Assembly (NCBI RefSeq): GCF_000002425.4
Contig: NC_037259.1
Coordinates: forward strand, 3,459,902-3,523,901
Direction of reading: 5' to 3'
From: Physcomitrium patens
Taxonomy: Eukaryota; Streptophyta; Bryopsida; Funariales; Funariaceae
DNA length: 64,000 nt
Of this stretch, positions 12,464 through 24,875 are shown in pieces. Position numbers and translations under genes: made by a program. Under the pieces are notes generated by a model. It searched no databases. It saw only the letters and a program-made list of their open reading frames with translations, and was not told the DNA's origin. Each line of letters starts with the position of its first letter. The first letter of the stretch is position 1.

Positions 12464-12468
<5 letters not shown>
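12373..12468. repeat. Perfect 96-bp palindrome (inverted repeat without spacer)
   Basis: The two 48-nt arms are exact reverse complements, centred between 12420 and 12421. Block-by-block comparison confirms the pairing: TTTTAGATCT (12381-12390) with AGATCTAAAA (12451-12460), TATATTATCT with AGATAATATA, CTACTTATAT with ATATAAGTAG, and TTATATATAT with ATATATATAA at the centre. One mismatch (12372/12469) ends the perfect pairing. A (TA)n tract follows immediately. It could extrude as a cruciform or, if transcribed, fold as a near-perfect hairpin. Confidence 0.95.
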
Positions 12469-12500
<32 letters not shown>

Positions 12501-15500
12501 ATTAGAATCTAGCCATTATAATCAACATAATATTAAGGTTTTGATTCCACTACTGAATTATATCACATGATATGACATCAAGTGCTAAACCATGTTAAAT
12601 AGATGTAACCAATAGACTACATTAGTTTATGCTGTCTACTTTAATTTAGAGAGTTTTCATTCATTTTGCATCTTATGTTAGTTGGTCTTCTTAGTGTCAA
12701 CTATGATTTAAAAGTTTTAGGTGGAAAAGCTCTTTTGACTTGGCATTCTTTGTGAAGTCAAGGCTTGTCAATGTTTTCGAAAAAGAAAGCTTATTGTTGT
12801 AAAATTTTGCTTAAATATAATAATTTAGTATTAAAAACAATAGCTCAAAGAATGTAAGTAAATAAGTAAGACATATATTAAAGATAGTTGATAAAAATAA
12901 AATAAAAAATATGTATATTTAAGAAGAAACTAGAATAGTTTTTGCCAAAGATTAGAAAACAAAAGATTCTTGAAACTAGACTAAAAGCAAGAAATGAGTT
13001 GACAAGAATGAAAAATGTCTCACTCTTGCATCTATATATATTATTTAAAGAAGAGCTACATATGGACGTTCTATAGAATCTCTTACATGTGTCTAACTTA
13101 TGAAATACATATATAATTTGCAAAGCAAGCTTCCTTTGTATGTGCCACATGGCCAATTTGTATTATAAGTGGCCAACATGTGTGATATGCAGCCAACTTG
13201 TAGGCCAAGTTTTTAACCTATATGTTACTTGGGCTTTTTGGGATTACTAGCAATCATAGGACAAGACCAAACACAAAGTACACAATGATCTGAAAAGAAA
13301 GTAATGCACTATTTATTATTCAATCAAAATTACACATCCTTTAGCCTAATACTATCTTAGCTCGTGGTACTATTGCCCAAGATCTACTAAATATTATTTT
13401 AATTTTCAACTATCCCAACATACTTTCTCCAACCCTTAAATATCCTTCTACCTTATCACATCCTCATTAACTTTGGTAGCCTTGTAATAACATCTTATCT
13501 CTTTATTTATTACTCCTTTGACATTGTACTATTGGGATACTTTGGCAATTATCATCTGCAAGTGAATACAAGTTTGTTGGATGGATAATATCTTTGCAAG
13601 CGGATGTAGTCACCTGTGGTGAATAATATTTCATCCCTTGAGGTATTTCACATCATGTCCTCATGATATTTATAACACAAGAAAATCCTTAGAGTCATTT
13701 TGCAAGAACAAGATTGATCAATGTGAAGTAGTTTTTATGACTATATAATTTTCATATTGTTGTAGCAAATCCGTGATGCATATAATGATGTTTTTTATGG
13801 ATTTTCAATGCATGTAAATAGATGTTAGAAACCAATTTAGTTGTTGATTTTTTTGTAAAATAAACAATACACTAAGTTGATGTGCATGGTATACCATTCT
13901 ATGAAGTGTGAATATTTGGTAAAATATTTTGAGATTATACATGTTGCCTTGAATACATCCTTGGTTTTATTGTCCAAATCACTATTGCATGCACCTTCAT
14001 TATTGAACATATATTGAGTGGCTAAGGCTGCAAGTTATTCCACATCAAAGACATTGGTTAGGTGGTGCAAGTTTCAAGTATATCAAAATTGTGGTCAAAT
14101 GTGCTATCTAAAATAAGCAATTGGTCTTTAAAATTGACCATTTGTACAAGGGATATATGAGGCAAATTTGCACCTTCATGAAATTACTTGATATGTATAT
14201 GTAGTTCATTAGTTGGAATTTGGATGCAACTTGCATCTCTTCTAGCATAGTGTGGAATGCTTGCAATTCTTTAACTTAAGATTGGGCGGTATTTTTCAAG
14301 GCCTTCAGGTCCCATGTTTTTGACTTATCTCTTGAAGTTTGTTCCCTAGTTCTTATAATTTGCCTTCTATTGTGGCTTGATTATATCTGAGAGCCATAAA
14401 TTTGTCCTATTGTTGGAGTATAATACAATTTTTTTCCTTGAATTGTGATTGTAAGCTTTCCACCTCGTGTTGTGCATTGTCTATGACTTAGATGCTCGAG
14501 GATGTCGAAGGGGTGTTGAGCAATTAGATGTCATCCTCGTCTAATTGGTCAACTTATATTTGAACAAAATGTTGAGATTATAATATTCCTAGATCGTAGC
14601 TTGGGCATGGTCTTTGTGACATTGTGACTTCTTGCTTTCATCTCTATCCAATGTTAATAACTTTTGTATTATTTTTTCTATTTTCTTGCATTCTTAAATT
14701 CCCTCTTTGTAGCATAAAAGATAGCTTAATTTGTGGTATTTAGATGTTTTGTCTTCTTTTTAAAGTATATTTTTTATGCATTTTTAATTGATTTTTGATT
14801 GAATACTTGATGATGATTTTTGGAACTTAATCTATTGTATATGAAAATCTTTATTTACAAAAAAGTTATAAATATTATATTGAATTTATTTTGGATGTAT
14901 GGTTAGTTATCTTTTTTATGCAAGTTCTTTTGTATTTGTACTTTTGTACATTATGCAAGCTCAATCTATATATATTTAAAAGATAATTTTAATTAATTAG
15001 TACTATTATTCTATTATTTTATTATTTTATTATTAAATATTTATTTCAACTTCTATTTATTTATTTATTCAAGAAATATCAATACAAAATCTTAATTTCA
15101 GAGAATTCTTAGTATCATGGCTCTATTCAAGAAGGCTCAAGCTACAATCATACCCTAAGTTGCTATACACACAAGTCATATTGCTATATGCATATCCAAA
15201 AAACGTGGAGGCTTATATTTGGCTAAGTATTTTTATATGGATCCTACTACCTCACACAATTTGAAGGAAGTGAAAGAGGCAACAACTCCTTCCTTTTGAA
15301 GGTTCCATTGATTGGTTAACACTCCTTGCAAGGGCCATCAAGGACAAAGCCTTCAAAAGAAAATTTAAAATCTAAACCTTATACTAGTGGTTTTTTTTCC
15401 AATTTCCACTACACTATACATTTCATTGACTATATGTGTTTACAAATGTAATATAGTTCACTTATTAGTCTAAAACTTTGTGTTTTTATTGACTTGCTGA

Positions 15501-17155
15501 ATTGTTAATAATATCGATCTAGAGTGCAAAATATATATATATATATAGGTAAATAAACTAATTCTTATAGATATATGTATATGTTGAATAGTGACACAAC
15601 TCATCTAATGATTATACTTTTTAACATGATTTTTACACTAGAAAGGTATTGGCTTTCTATGAAGATGTTGCTCCATTCAAGTATTCAAATTCCACCTCTA
15701 ATATGTGAAAAGAGTAGGAAGTATCACTTATAAGAGAACATGCAATGAACAAGAAGCCACTTGTGATTGAAGGCAAATTGTGTGTCTAGTCATGAATGAC
15801 CATTTTGGCCATTATTAATAAATAGTATCTTATTCATGCTTACTTTAATGAATAAAATAATAAAATGAGATTCACAAATAAATGATGAATCAAAAACTGG
15901 TTAATTTCAAAGTTGTTAATGAAATGTTCAATGCTTGGCAACTATGGATCCTTCTACATAGTTTAACTACAACTGATAGTGTTTGTGGTAGTTGTTGGTT
16001 GATCGGCCTCTACTCAAGATTTAAGTGTCAGTCTTTGGTGGCCAAGGATATGTACTTGAAATTATTTATTGAAATTGCTATAAAAATTGATACAATGTTG
16101 CAAATTATTGAAGTGAATATAAAGTATGAATTTTTTTTTGGTAAAGTTTGCTATAAAGTAGAGATCTTTGCTTCAACAAAGTATAGCTGGTATAAGATGT
16201 AAATTTCAAATTTTCTTCTAAGGACTTTTTTTTTGGAGGCTCCTTGATTTTGCCTGATGAGTAGTCAATAAGACCATTGGAAGGAGGATTACTGCTTTCT
16301 CTAATTCCTTGCAGTTGTGTCAAGTAGTAAGGTCAACATAAAAACATCTAGCCAATTATAAGCCTCTATGTTTTTTGGATATACATATAGTAATTTGTGG
16401 TATGTATATAGCAAATTAGGCTGTGTTTATAGCTTTAACCACTTAAAAAACATAGTAATATAGGTTGTTACTTATAAAGAGACTAAAAACATTTATATAA
16501 GAGATTCTTGGATGTAATTTATATTAGGATTTTGAAAGAGTATATTATTATTGTAGAATGTAGATTTTACATAGATCGATAGCATTTAATTCAAAAGTCA
16601 ATTCCATGTTTGGAATATATATAATTCTATTGTATTTACTTATAGAAATAATATTAATATTTATTTATGGTATATTTTAAATAAATTTCTGATAAAAATT
16701 ATTTATTAGGAATATTTTATAAAAAATATTTTATTATATTATTTTATCCATTTTTAATAAGCATTAAAAATTTTCTTGTGTGAAAGGTTTACTTCTCATA
16801 AAACAAACAATATTGACAAAATAGCCAAATAATCCATCTTTGCTTAAATCATATATTTGCCAATTTTTATAACTTTAAGTTTGATTTGATGCAAAAATTA
16901 CCATATATTTGTAAGAAGCCTTTAGATAAGCACTTACTAAGTATAAAGACTATTAGATACAATGCTTTGAGTTTGTAGTATAAAAAAAAAAACTTTGACT
17001 AAGATTATTTTGTATTTATAACTAATATTGTTCTATTTTTATTTTATTTTATTTTATTTTTTTTCTTGTATTAATTTATAGACATTCTTTGCTTCCTTCA
17101 TGTATAAACTCTACACAATGTATGGTTGGTATCATGTTATTATCTAATTCTAATT

Positions 17156-17158
<3 letters not shown>

Positions 17159-17195
<37 letters not shown>
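17159..17195. repeat. (AT)n microsatellite
   Basis: Uninterrupted run of about 18 AT units, followed by CTCT and then AATGCTAAAT. The same ten-base string follows the TA tract at 17622-17645. Confidence 0.9.
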
Positions 17196-17196
<1 letters not shown>

Positions 17197-17321
17197 TCTA
17201 ATGCTAAATCTCTTCATTGTACTCAATGAAGTTGAATTCCGTTAAAAAGATTATTGTAGCAATTTTCTATATAGCATGGGACCAATACTTGTAAATAGTA
17301 CTTAAATTAAAAATTAAGAAT

Positions 17322-17325
<4 letters not shown>

Positions 17326-17366
<41 letters not shown>
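17326..17366. repeat. (TA)n microsatellite
   Basis: Uninterrupted run of about 20 TA units between two other TA tracts in the same 500-bp stretch. Confidence 0.9.
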
Positions 17367-17370
<4 letters not shown>

Positions 17371-17621
17371 ATTAAGGTTTAAACTTGGTTCTCATTGTGA
17401 CTTTTTTTTATTATTTTATTTGAATTTTTATATACATGCATACCAATGACAAAAGGTTTTTGAAATTATAAGATGAATATTGGATATAAATTAATGAAAG
17501 AATTATTTATAAATACAAATGTCAAATTATTAATTATTTTTAATTGATTATTTTTGAAAATAATATGTAAGGAATTTAACTTACCATAAAATAAAGCACA
17601 ATTAAAAAAATTCTCATAAGT

Positions 17622-17645
17622 TATATATATATATATATATATATA
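17622..17645. repeat. (TA)n microsatellite
   Basis: Run of about 12 TA units, followed by GGAT and AATGCTAAAT, the string also found after the tract at 17159-17195. Confidence 0.9.
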
Positions 17646-17810
17646 GGATAATGCTAAATAGACCCATGCTTTCACTAAATAGATCCACTTTTAGTGAAGA
17701 ATATGGTAATCATGATGAATATGGTTGGTTTTTATTTTTTGCAAATCCAATATTGTATTTAAAATTTTATATTTATAAAAATATTGTGATTTGTGTAAAA
17801 GAATTGTACA

Positions 17811-18635
17811 AAAACACACTGGAATTTGCGCATGTGGGACTCGGGCTCCGCCGCTGGATAGTGACTCGCGTTTGCGGGCGACCAGCAGTGTCTGTGCACA
17901 GAAAAGAATCACGTGCCAAAGGATCCAGATGCCAAAATAGTTAAGGGATTGAACTGCAGTAATAGGACCTCGATCGACGTCGCTAGCGCGCATTCGTTCG
18001 TCGGTTCGTCGGTTCGTTCGTTCGTTTATTCGTTGGCTGCCTCGCATCGCCTCACGTCGTCTCTCTCGATCGCTCGTTCGCTTGTCGGAGTCTTCGTTTC
18101 CTTGCCTGTCCGGCTCTCTGCACGTCTTAATTTGGTGGAACTCATGCTCAATTGCGCCGCGTCTTTCCACTCGCCTCTCTTCATTGTATTTTTCATCAGG
18201 TATCTCTTCTGGTTTTACATTGTACCGATTCGATTCGATTGGTGTGGCGTCGATAAACGGCTGCGACGGGGAATTCTGTTAAGAAGGTGGACATTATTGA
18301 CTCTTGCTGCCTTGATTGATCAAGGCTGAGATATAAGCCATGCCGCGTGTTAGCTAAGACATTTGAATACGGGAATCTGCGTGTTTGGTTGTTTCGTGTA
18401 GGATTTACTTCATTTCTGGATTTTTGAAATTTGTGGTGTTGTTTGTATGGGGAACTAATCCACTTTCGTGCGTATATGATTTAGACATTCAGGTGCGACT
18501 TATTGATACACCACGCTGTAAGGTGTAGTTCGTTTAGCAGTGTCCGCGAAGGAGTATTGAGTGGAAGTTCTTCTACAACATTTTATTTATTGTTTAACGT
18601 ATTTTGTGAGGACGCTGCCCATCGGTGTACGCGAT
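17811..18635 (+). promoter_or_regulatory. Leader/promoter zone of the CCCH zinc-finger gene
   Basis: The composition switches abruptly from AT-rich to GC-richer at about 17810-17830, roughly 800 bp before the ATG at 18636. The zone contains a run of TTCG/TCGG tetranucleotide repeats (17992-18036) and C/T-rich sequence down to about 18200. I infer promoter and 5' UTR, possibly with a leader intron (for example around a CATCAG|GTATCT context near 18200). Frames of about 140-160 codons on both strands here are repeat-driven. Confidence 0.45.
17992..18036 (+). repeat. TTCG-type tetranucleotide repeat in a gene leader
   Basis: Imperfect TTCG/TCGG units (CATTCGTTCGTCGGTTCGTC and onwards) lie in the leader of the CCCH gene. 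A similar TTCG/TTGC run occurs in the leader of the OTU deubiquitinase gene near 50118-50150. Confidence 0.8.
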
Positions 18636-21600
18636 ATGGCTTTTGGCCGAGACCGTGATCTGTACAAGACGAAATTGTGTACGTTGTACTTGCATCGAGG
18701 ATCGTGTCCGCGCCAGAGCTGCTCATTCGCTCATGGAGGTGCGGAACTCCGACGAATGCCTGGTGAGGCTGCTTATCTCATCAGAGTCTCGTCCCAAACT
18801 TCTAGGTCGTCATCATATGGGCATGTCGCGATGGATATCCGCAACTCTGTTAATTGCTTCAAGATGGCCGAAGATTTCAAGTATAGCTTCTGTATATTGT
18901 AAATTTAAGCGATGTCACATCTTCTGGTAAAGGACTTACCAATAGTGAACATCTTCGAGACATTTATTGGTAGAATATCGCTGAATTTCTGAAAACCTCG
19001 TAGGCTTCTTTGAAACTGATCCAACACACCAATGAGCAAAAAGTGGCCGAATAGGCTGCCATATGCAGTGGCTATTGCAAGATCTTATTGCAGGATCGTT
19101 CGAAGTGTATCTTGAACATATGCCTCATGGCTTCTCGGAGTGCGTGCTTGCGAAAAAGCCCTCCCCCCCCCCCCCCCTTTGATAAAGATATTGTTCTTCA
19201 ATTATTGGTTGTAATATTCGTTTCCTCTTCCGGGGGTCATTCTTCGTCACAAGTCTGTGTTAGACTGTCTACCTAAAAGGGCCCGACGACGTATTTTTAT
19301 CGGTGATTATTATTGTCAATTCCCTTCCGCTCGTTTGATATTGACTATTCCCAATATCTGGATTTGAGGAGTTTTATTATGGGAGGTGGCTTTATGTTGT
19401 AAAAGCACGGAGATTGCACTCCATAAATTCAGTCTTGTCAATTTCACATCTATTGGTAAGTACGTCTTCATGAAGTCCTTGAAACTTGTCGTAATCTCAT
19501 TTCTGCGCAATAGTGTTTAAGGGCTGTGCGTTGGTTGTATGCGAAGTTTGACATGTGTGAAACAACTTTAGGGCACATTGACTCTCGCTTTGTCGGCTTG
19601 AGGAGTCGATTTGAGAGACTTTCTCCTTTGAATCGATTGCGACGATCCCACAGCCAAGACCGAAGAAGTCGAGGATTTCGTAGGACACCTTTCAGAGATA
19701 GCGGTAAGCTCACCTGATTCGTCTGTGTTTGAATGTGGTTTGTCGCTTGAGAATAATATCGATGCGTATGCTGTCTTGCCATGGTTTGCCATGTTATTCA
19801 AGGTGCAGGCTCATGTGATGGTTTTTAGTTTCTCGCAATTGTTGTTATCCTTGTGTGTTCCTATGGACTGGGAATTATTTTCTGTAGCCTGACGTTATAT
19901 GGTAAACGAGAAATAATATGCAATTAAGGTTTGGTGCATGAGTGTATGCTCAAGCTATAACGTCCTCATTAGAGTGGGTGGTGGGCACTGGATCGTAGAG
20001 CAGATCATAGTCGATCTCCGACGAAGCGTAGGAGAAGTAGATCTCCTTCTGCTCCAGAGCTCTCCGAGTGTAGAAGGTAGTCCACTAATTCCAATAGCTT
20101 GCTATGTAAACCAAAATGTCCTATATGTTTGTGTAAAACACTTTTCTCGACTTTTAGCTCATGTTTTCTTCTCTTCTTGTTCTTGTTCTGATATCTTCTT
20201 CTTCTTTTTTCTCTGTTTTTTCTGTTCCATTTCCCCTCCCCCCTCCCCTCCTCACAAGATGTTGTAGTATGCTGTCTTTGGACCCAGGGTCTTCTGTAAA
20301 CCCGATTGCATCAATTTTGAAATTCATGAATCAAAAAATCGAGTTATGTAGTTTTTCACTCTTGATATTCGGCATGACAGTGGCTAGGAGATTAAAATTA
20401 TATCTCAATGATCATGAGCTACATCGGTGTATGCAGTTTTTGTGCAAGGACCTTGGAATTCCTAGAGCATGAACCTTCTTGTTTTTTTGTTTTTATCCTT
20501 GGGGTGGTTAAAGTTTCCAGTGTTCCTTGCACGTAAAAATTGGTCTCGTTAGGTGTCAGTTACTGCTATAATCCTGGGAGGAGAGTATCGTCTAATGAAC
20601 ATTATTGACCCTGGTCACGTTGTAGTTCAGGTATCTCACTGTTATTGGGCATAATATCTAAAATACGGGAAGTCACAGTTTGTGGTCTGAAATATTTAGC
20701 TCAAGTATGATATGGAATTGAACTAGGAGGGACAGCAAGAATGCACACATAGAAGCAAACGAACCACATTTGAGTGATGTCTCAGCCGAGGATCTCGGAA
20801 CTGACAGCCCTGGCGCTGAGAAAGATGTGAAGTCTCGAGTTACAAAGAACGTGTCCAATATCCGGGACTCCCTTGAAGGGCAGGTGTTCTCTCAATCACT
20901 ACTTATCTTCTTCGTCTCTGCTCTTCACAGTGGGCGAATTTGCGACTCTGGTGGGCATTAAGTGGTGGAGGTCCGTTCTTTTGTGCTTGATTGTATGAGA
21001 GTATGACAATACCTCTTGAGATTTGTGCGTGGTGGACAGGAAGCGTTTTACGCTTGATGGTAATTTGTTTTCAAGTTGGTGTGATCGGAGATGCAGGATC
21101 CATGCAGATATGGAGTAAAACATACTGTTATATTTGAATTGTGTGTGTGCACAACCTAAACAAGCTTTCAAATGTCATTCGTTGCTTCTTCCTTCTACTG
21201 CCCTCTCACTTGGTCCTGTTGATGTTCGAAATTGCTCCAAAGGATGTGCATGACTCCTATGGTGACCAATAAAGTAGTGGTGTAAGCTAGGAGTCCCTCA
21301 TGGTGAATCCTAGCAACCTTCACATGTTATATGCCAAAAGGCTCAATTGTTGAGAATTGCACGATGCAGCTGGCGGAAGCACACGATGAAAACAAGATTT
21401 TAGTGGATCAGAAGACTGATCTGGAGGTAATAGAACTATGAGATCTTTTTGGGTCGATGCTCTAGAAATCGCAAATCTTTTTCAATCACATTTCTGTTCT
21501 GCTACAGTGCTGGAATAAATTTTGAGTAGAGTGTTGCGTTGTACGGACTTCTTTTCATAGTGACGTATTGTTTCATTATAAGATCAGCCATTTTGGTAAT

Positions 21601-22887
21601 GATTTGGACAACGTTGACTTTGAGACTCGTTGTGGTTCCATGATTTTTGGTTTGCAGTTGGAATTGGAGAATAAGTTGCATGAGACAACGGAATTATCTG
21701 ATAAAGTCACCATACTGGATGAGAAAGTAGCAGGGGCGCAGGAAGAATGTAAAGGGTACCTTTCTTTGTTCTGGTGTACCTTGAATTTTATATAATGTCA
21801 TGAGGACAAGAGACCTCATGACATGCACTTCACGGCCTGTTTTTAATTTTTTAGTGCCGTTCCTCTACTTGCGGGCACATTTGATCGAGTAGGGTGACAA
21901 AACTTTATTTGATTGGAATCATTTTACTTTTCCCATTTAATGAAGCTTCTGCTTGGTGTTTGATACCCAGTCTGTAAACTTTATTTGCTACCATTAAATG
22001 TTGCGTGATTAGTATATAAGATGAAATGTGCCTAAATTTCTTTGGATGATTTGGATCATCAATGTGAGGACTTGGCTAAATTTGTTTAACATTTTGCAGA
22101 TTCTTAATATGATTGACCCTTTGTTTTGAAAAAGTGAGGTGCTATTAATCAAGTGTATACGGGAATGGTGAGTGTTGTTTCAGATTAGCTTCAAAGACGC
22201 GGAAGCTCGTGAAAGTGTTCAAACTGTTGATTCGTGCTCAAGACGACTTGAAGAAGTAAATATTGTCCACCTATATTTCTAACGCTTCTTTGACAACCAT
22301 GGTTGCCTTGGAGCCATGGAAAACTGCACATGTGTGTTTTATACAGCTCCCGGTTCCGTTCAACATGTTTTATTTATCCTGGTGATTGAAGTTCGGTGGG
22401 TTTTTATTATTCTCTTCCCATATAAATATTCGAGTGTGTTCTTATCATATTTTGATTGTAATGTGGCAGAGCGCAAGCCAAGTTAATAAAGATGGTGGAC
22501 GATGTTATTGTGGAGTCATGTAGCAAGAATATGGATGTGAATAGTGTGAAAGTTTTTCTCCCCTCTCACGGTGCAACATTTGGAGAATATGCGACTCCAC
22601 TTGATGGTTTGTCCACTATCTCGTTAGAAGCTATCTAGAGGTGAATGATCTTGTGCAACAAGATCCAGTAATTTACTGCAGATTTTACGATTGAACGGCG
22701 ATACATGCGATACTTTTGGAAGGAATCCATTCTCGACGTCTTGTCTATTTGGTTGGCAAAAAGTGTAAAACAACTGAAGTTTCATATTTACCCTGACGCA
22801 GGCACACAGGTTAGCAGGAAGGTTTCCAAGGTTGAAACTCCAAACGAGGTTGAGAATCGTTCTCAGTCACGAATTAGTGAACACTAA
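18636..22887 (+). CDS. CCCH zinc-finger protein with RS segment and coiled coil (plant C3H13 type)
   Basis: Nine exons: 18636-18762, 19572-19703, 20004-20076, 20727-20883, 21370-21426, 21658-21755, 22184-22255, 22470-22606 and 22802-22887. All are GT-AG with matching phases, giving 312 residues and a TAA stop. Residues C15, C24, C29 and H33 form one CCCH finger with CX8CX4CX3H spacing, followed by AHGGAELRRMPG. Next comes an Arg/Ser-rich stretch (SPTKRRRSRSPSAPELSECR), then a coiled coil in exons 5-8 (LAEAHDENK, LELENKLHETTELSD, EECKG, LVKVFKLLIRAQDDLKK). The order finger, RS segment, coiled coil matches plant C3H13-type proteins as I remember them. CCCH fingers usually bind RNA; an RNA-processing role is inference. 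The start is the first ATG, four residues before the conserved RDRDLYKTKLC. Exons 3 and 5 are short, so an extra small exon in the large introns cannot be ruled out. Confidence 0.82.
19163..19177 (+). repeat. Poly-C homopolymer in intron 1 of the CCCH gene
   Basis: Fifteen consecutive C residues. Long C runs are rare in this AT-rich genome. The run lies about 400 bp after the first donor and is not part of an acceptor. Confidence 0.85.
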
Positions 22888-24875
22888 AATGGTTTTAACG
22901 CAAGAAAGGAACCTTTCAACACACAGTTACCTGCAGCACGCAGGCACGATATTAGCATACAAAAACACAGGGCATTCAAGTAGCTTTGTGATCCCAGGAA
23001 GATCTCTGGCCAGCTTAACACGGTTCTTAACATGCAGCCTGCAATGACAAGATAGATGAAGTGATGTGGAAATAACCTTCCTACTTGGTCATAATATATG
23101 AAGCATTTATATATTTTCATTTCATTGCCGTGCACAATGTCTCCTCACTTCTCCGACCTGCTGATTATTGTAGAGGCTTACAAAGGTTTATAAAGGCATG
23201 GCACCACAATTAGGGTTCTAGACCTGAGCCCTAATACTTTGAGAGGCTCAAATCCGCAAGAATGATGACTGTTTGATGTTTAAGATAGCGTCTCAAAGTT
23301 GCCAGCAGCTAGGTTACAGAAATTCCAGAATGAAGTGGAAAGATGTAGGTTGCTTCATTTATTTAAAAATATTAATATTCAAACACTCTATGGTTTTTCT
23401 TTTTCAAGGTTTTTAGGGTTTCTGGTAAAAATAAAGTAGTTATGATTCATTACATCAGCACGAGTGAATCAACTCTATACTTCAATAAAAGTCAAGTGCA
23501 AAATGGATTTGTAATTGCATTATTGAATGCATACGTTAACAAAGACATATATAGGTGACTTTTAGACATGTTTTTGTCATTCATTGTTTTGCTGTATATG
23601 GATAAAAATAATAAAAAGATTTGTTTCACAGTTTTGATTATTGATATTTGCAAATTAATCAAAATAAAAAGTTGTACGTTTAATTTTGTGTTTGATCTTT
23701 TATGTGTGGATTTTTTTTCTTCATTCACATTTTCTACATTGTAAATTTAGAATCTAAATTTTGAATTTAAAGGGAGCATTATAATGTCAACATCCACCTA
23801 ACATATAAACGATGCAGTTTTTTAAAGGCCATTCAAAACCATTATTGTATTGTAACATATCACTGCTAAAGATAAATTAAAATCTAATGTTTGAGTCATG
23901 CATTTGCATTCTAGACATGTTAAGTATTCATACTAATTGCTTCCTAAAATTTGCATTTGACGTGCATTTGACATTTTGTTACTTAATAGATTTACTATGC
24001 AAAAAAAACATGCATAATTAAGTTTTTAGGCAATATTCACCCAAAAACACACTTTCTTTTTTAGATATACTAACGTTCAGACAATCCACTCTATTCTTAA
24101 TTTCTAAAGTAATCAACACATATATAGTTAAAATTCTGTATGTTCTGATGTGATGTTCAGTCTGGTTCCATACACAGAAGTTTACTTGATTACAGGACAA
24201 CACTATCAGAATCAAAGTTGCACCCACTGCGTCACACTGAATGCTAGAACGTAATGAGTACTCGTCAATGCTGGATTCCGGAACATACGTCATAAAACTG
24301 GTGTTTTGTACACCAAAAGCACATGAAACTGTTTGCCACAACCAGCTATTCGCCAGAATGAGGAACTCCATGTATGCCACAATCCACAAGGATTCTGTTA
24401 CATTATAGGTAGATAACATGTAGCCGTGTTTGGTGTCACACAGGTTCCTAGACTACAAAAAGGAAGCAGATTTAGCAGAGCTGAAAAAGGGATCAAATCA
24501 TGATCCAGTACGAACAAGAATCAGAGATTAAGTCATTCAACGAGTGAATCATGGTTGTGACATCGGACATCATCAAAGACGTCAAAATACTGTGACAATG
24601 GAGTTGATTGTAGCATAAGCTTCAGAAACAACTCGCGATAACCAAACAATAGAGTGCGGGAATCAACCAACTCAAAAACGAAAACTAACACTCAGAGAAC
24701 TCAAAAAACTTCAAATAACGAAGTCTCTTTATCATCCTGAGTTCAATCAATTGTCAAAGAATGCTGACTTTGTACGAACTTGAGGCTAATGCACATAAGC
24801 AACAGCAGCATATTAGTGGCACGCCATTGCCCATACTGTTTTCTTGCAAGAGAACAGAATTTAAAATGACAACAG
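22888..24875. other. 3'-to-3' intergenic gap
   Basis: This is the space between the converging CCCH gene and the PTM-type gene. It includes their 3' UTRs at the edges and an AT-rich middle (23350-24150). Frames of up to 133 codons (24018-24419, minus) have no domain features. No RNA gene or transposon was recognised. Confidence 0.5.

Larger units (their letters stand above)
11011..17810. other. AT-rich gene desert with decayed repeat DNA
   Basis: A very AT-rich block of about 6.8 kb separates the divergent PSB28 and CCCH genes. All frames are closed by frequent stops; the longest frames (about 90-106 codons, for example 12292-12570, 12878-13156 and 15882-16202) show no domain I recognise. 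Less AT-rich patches around 13.3-14.7 kb and 15.1-16.3 kb may be remnants of transposons, but I cannot name a family. Notable structures (a palindrome and long TA tracts) are listed separately. Confidence 0.55.

Noticed and set aside
17691-18170. 159-codon minus-strand frame upstream of the CCCH gene
   Set aside because: Its Arg/Asp/Glu-rich part is simply the complement of the TTCG repeat, and the rest runs into AT-rich sequence.
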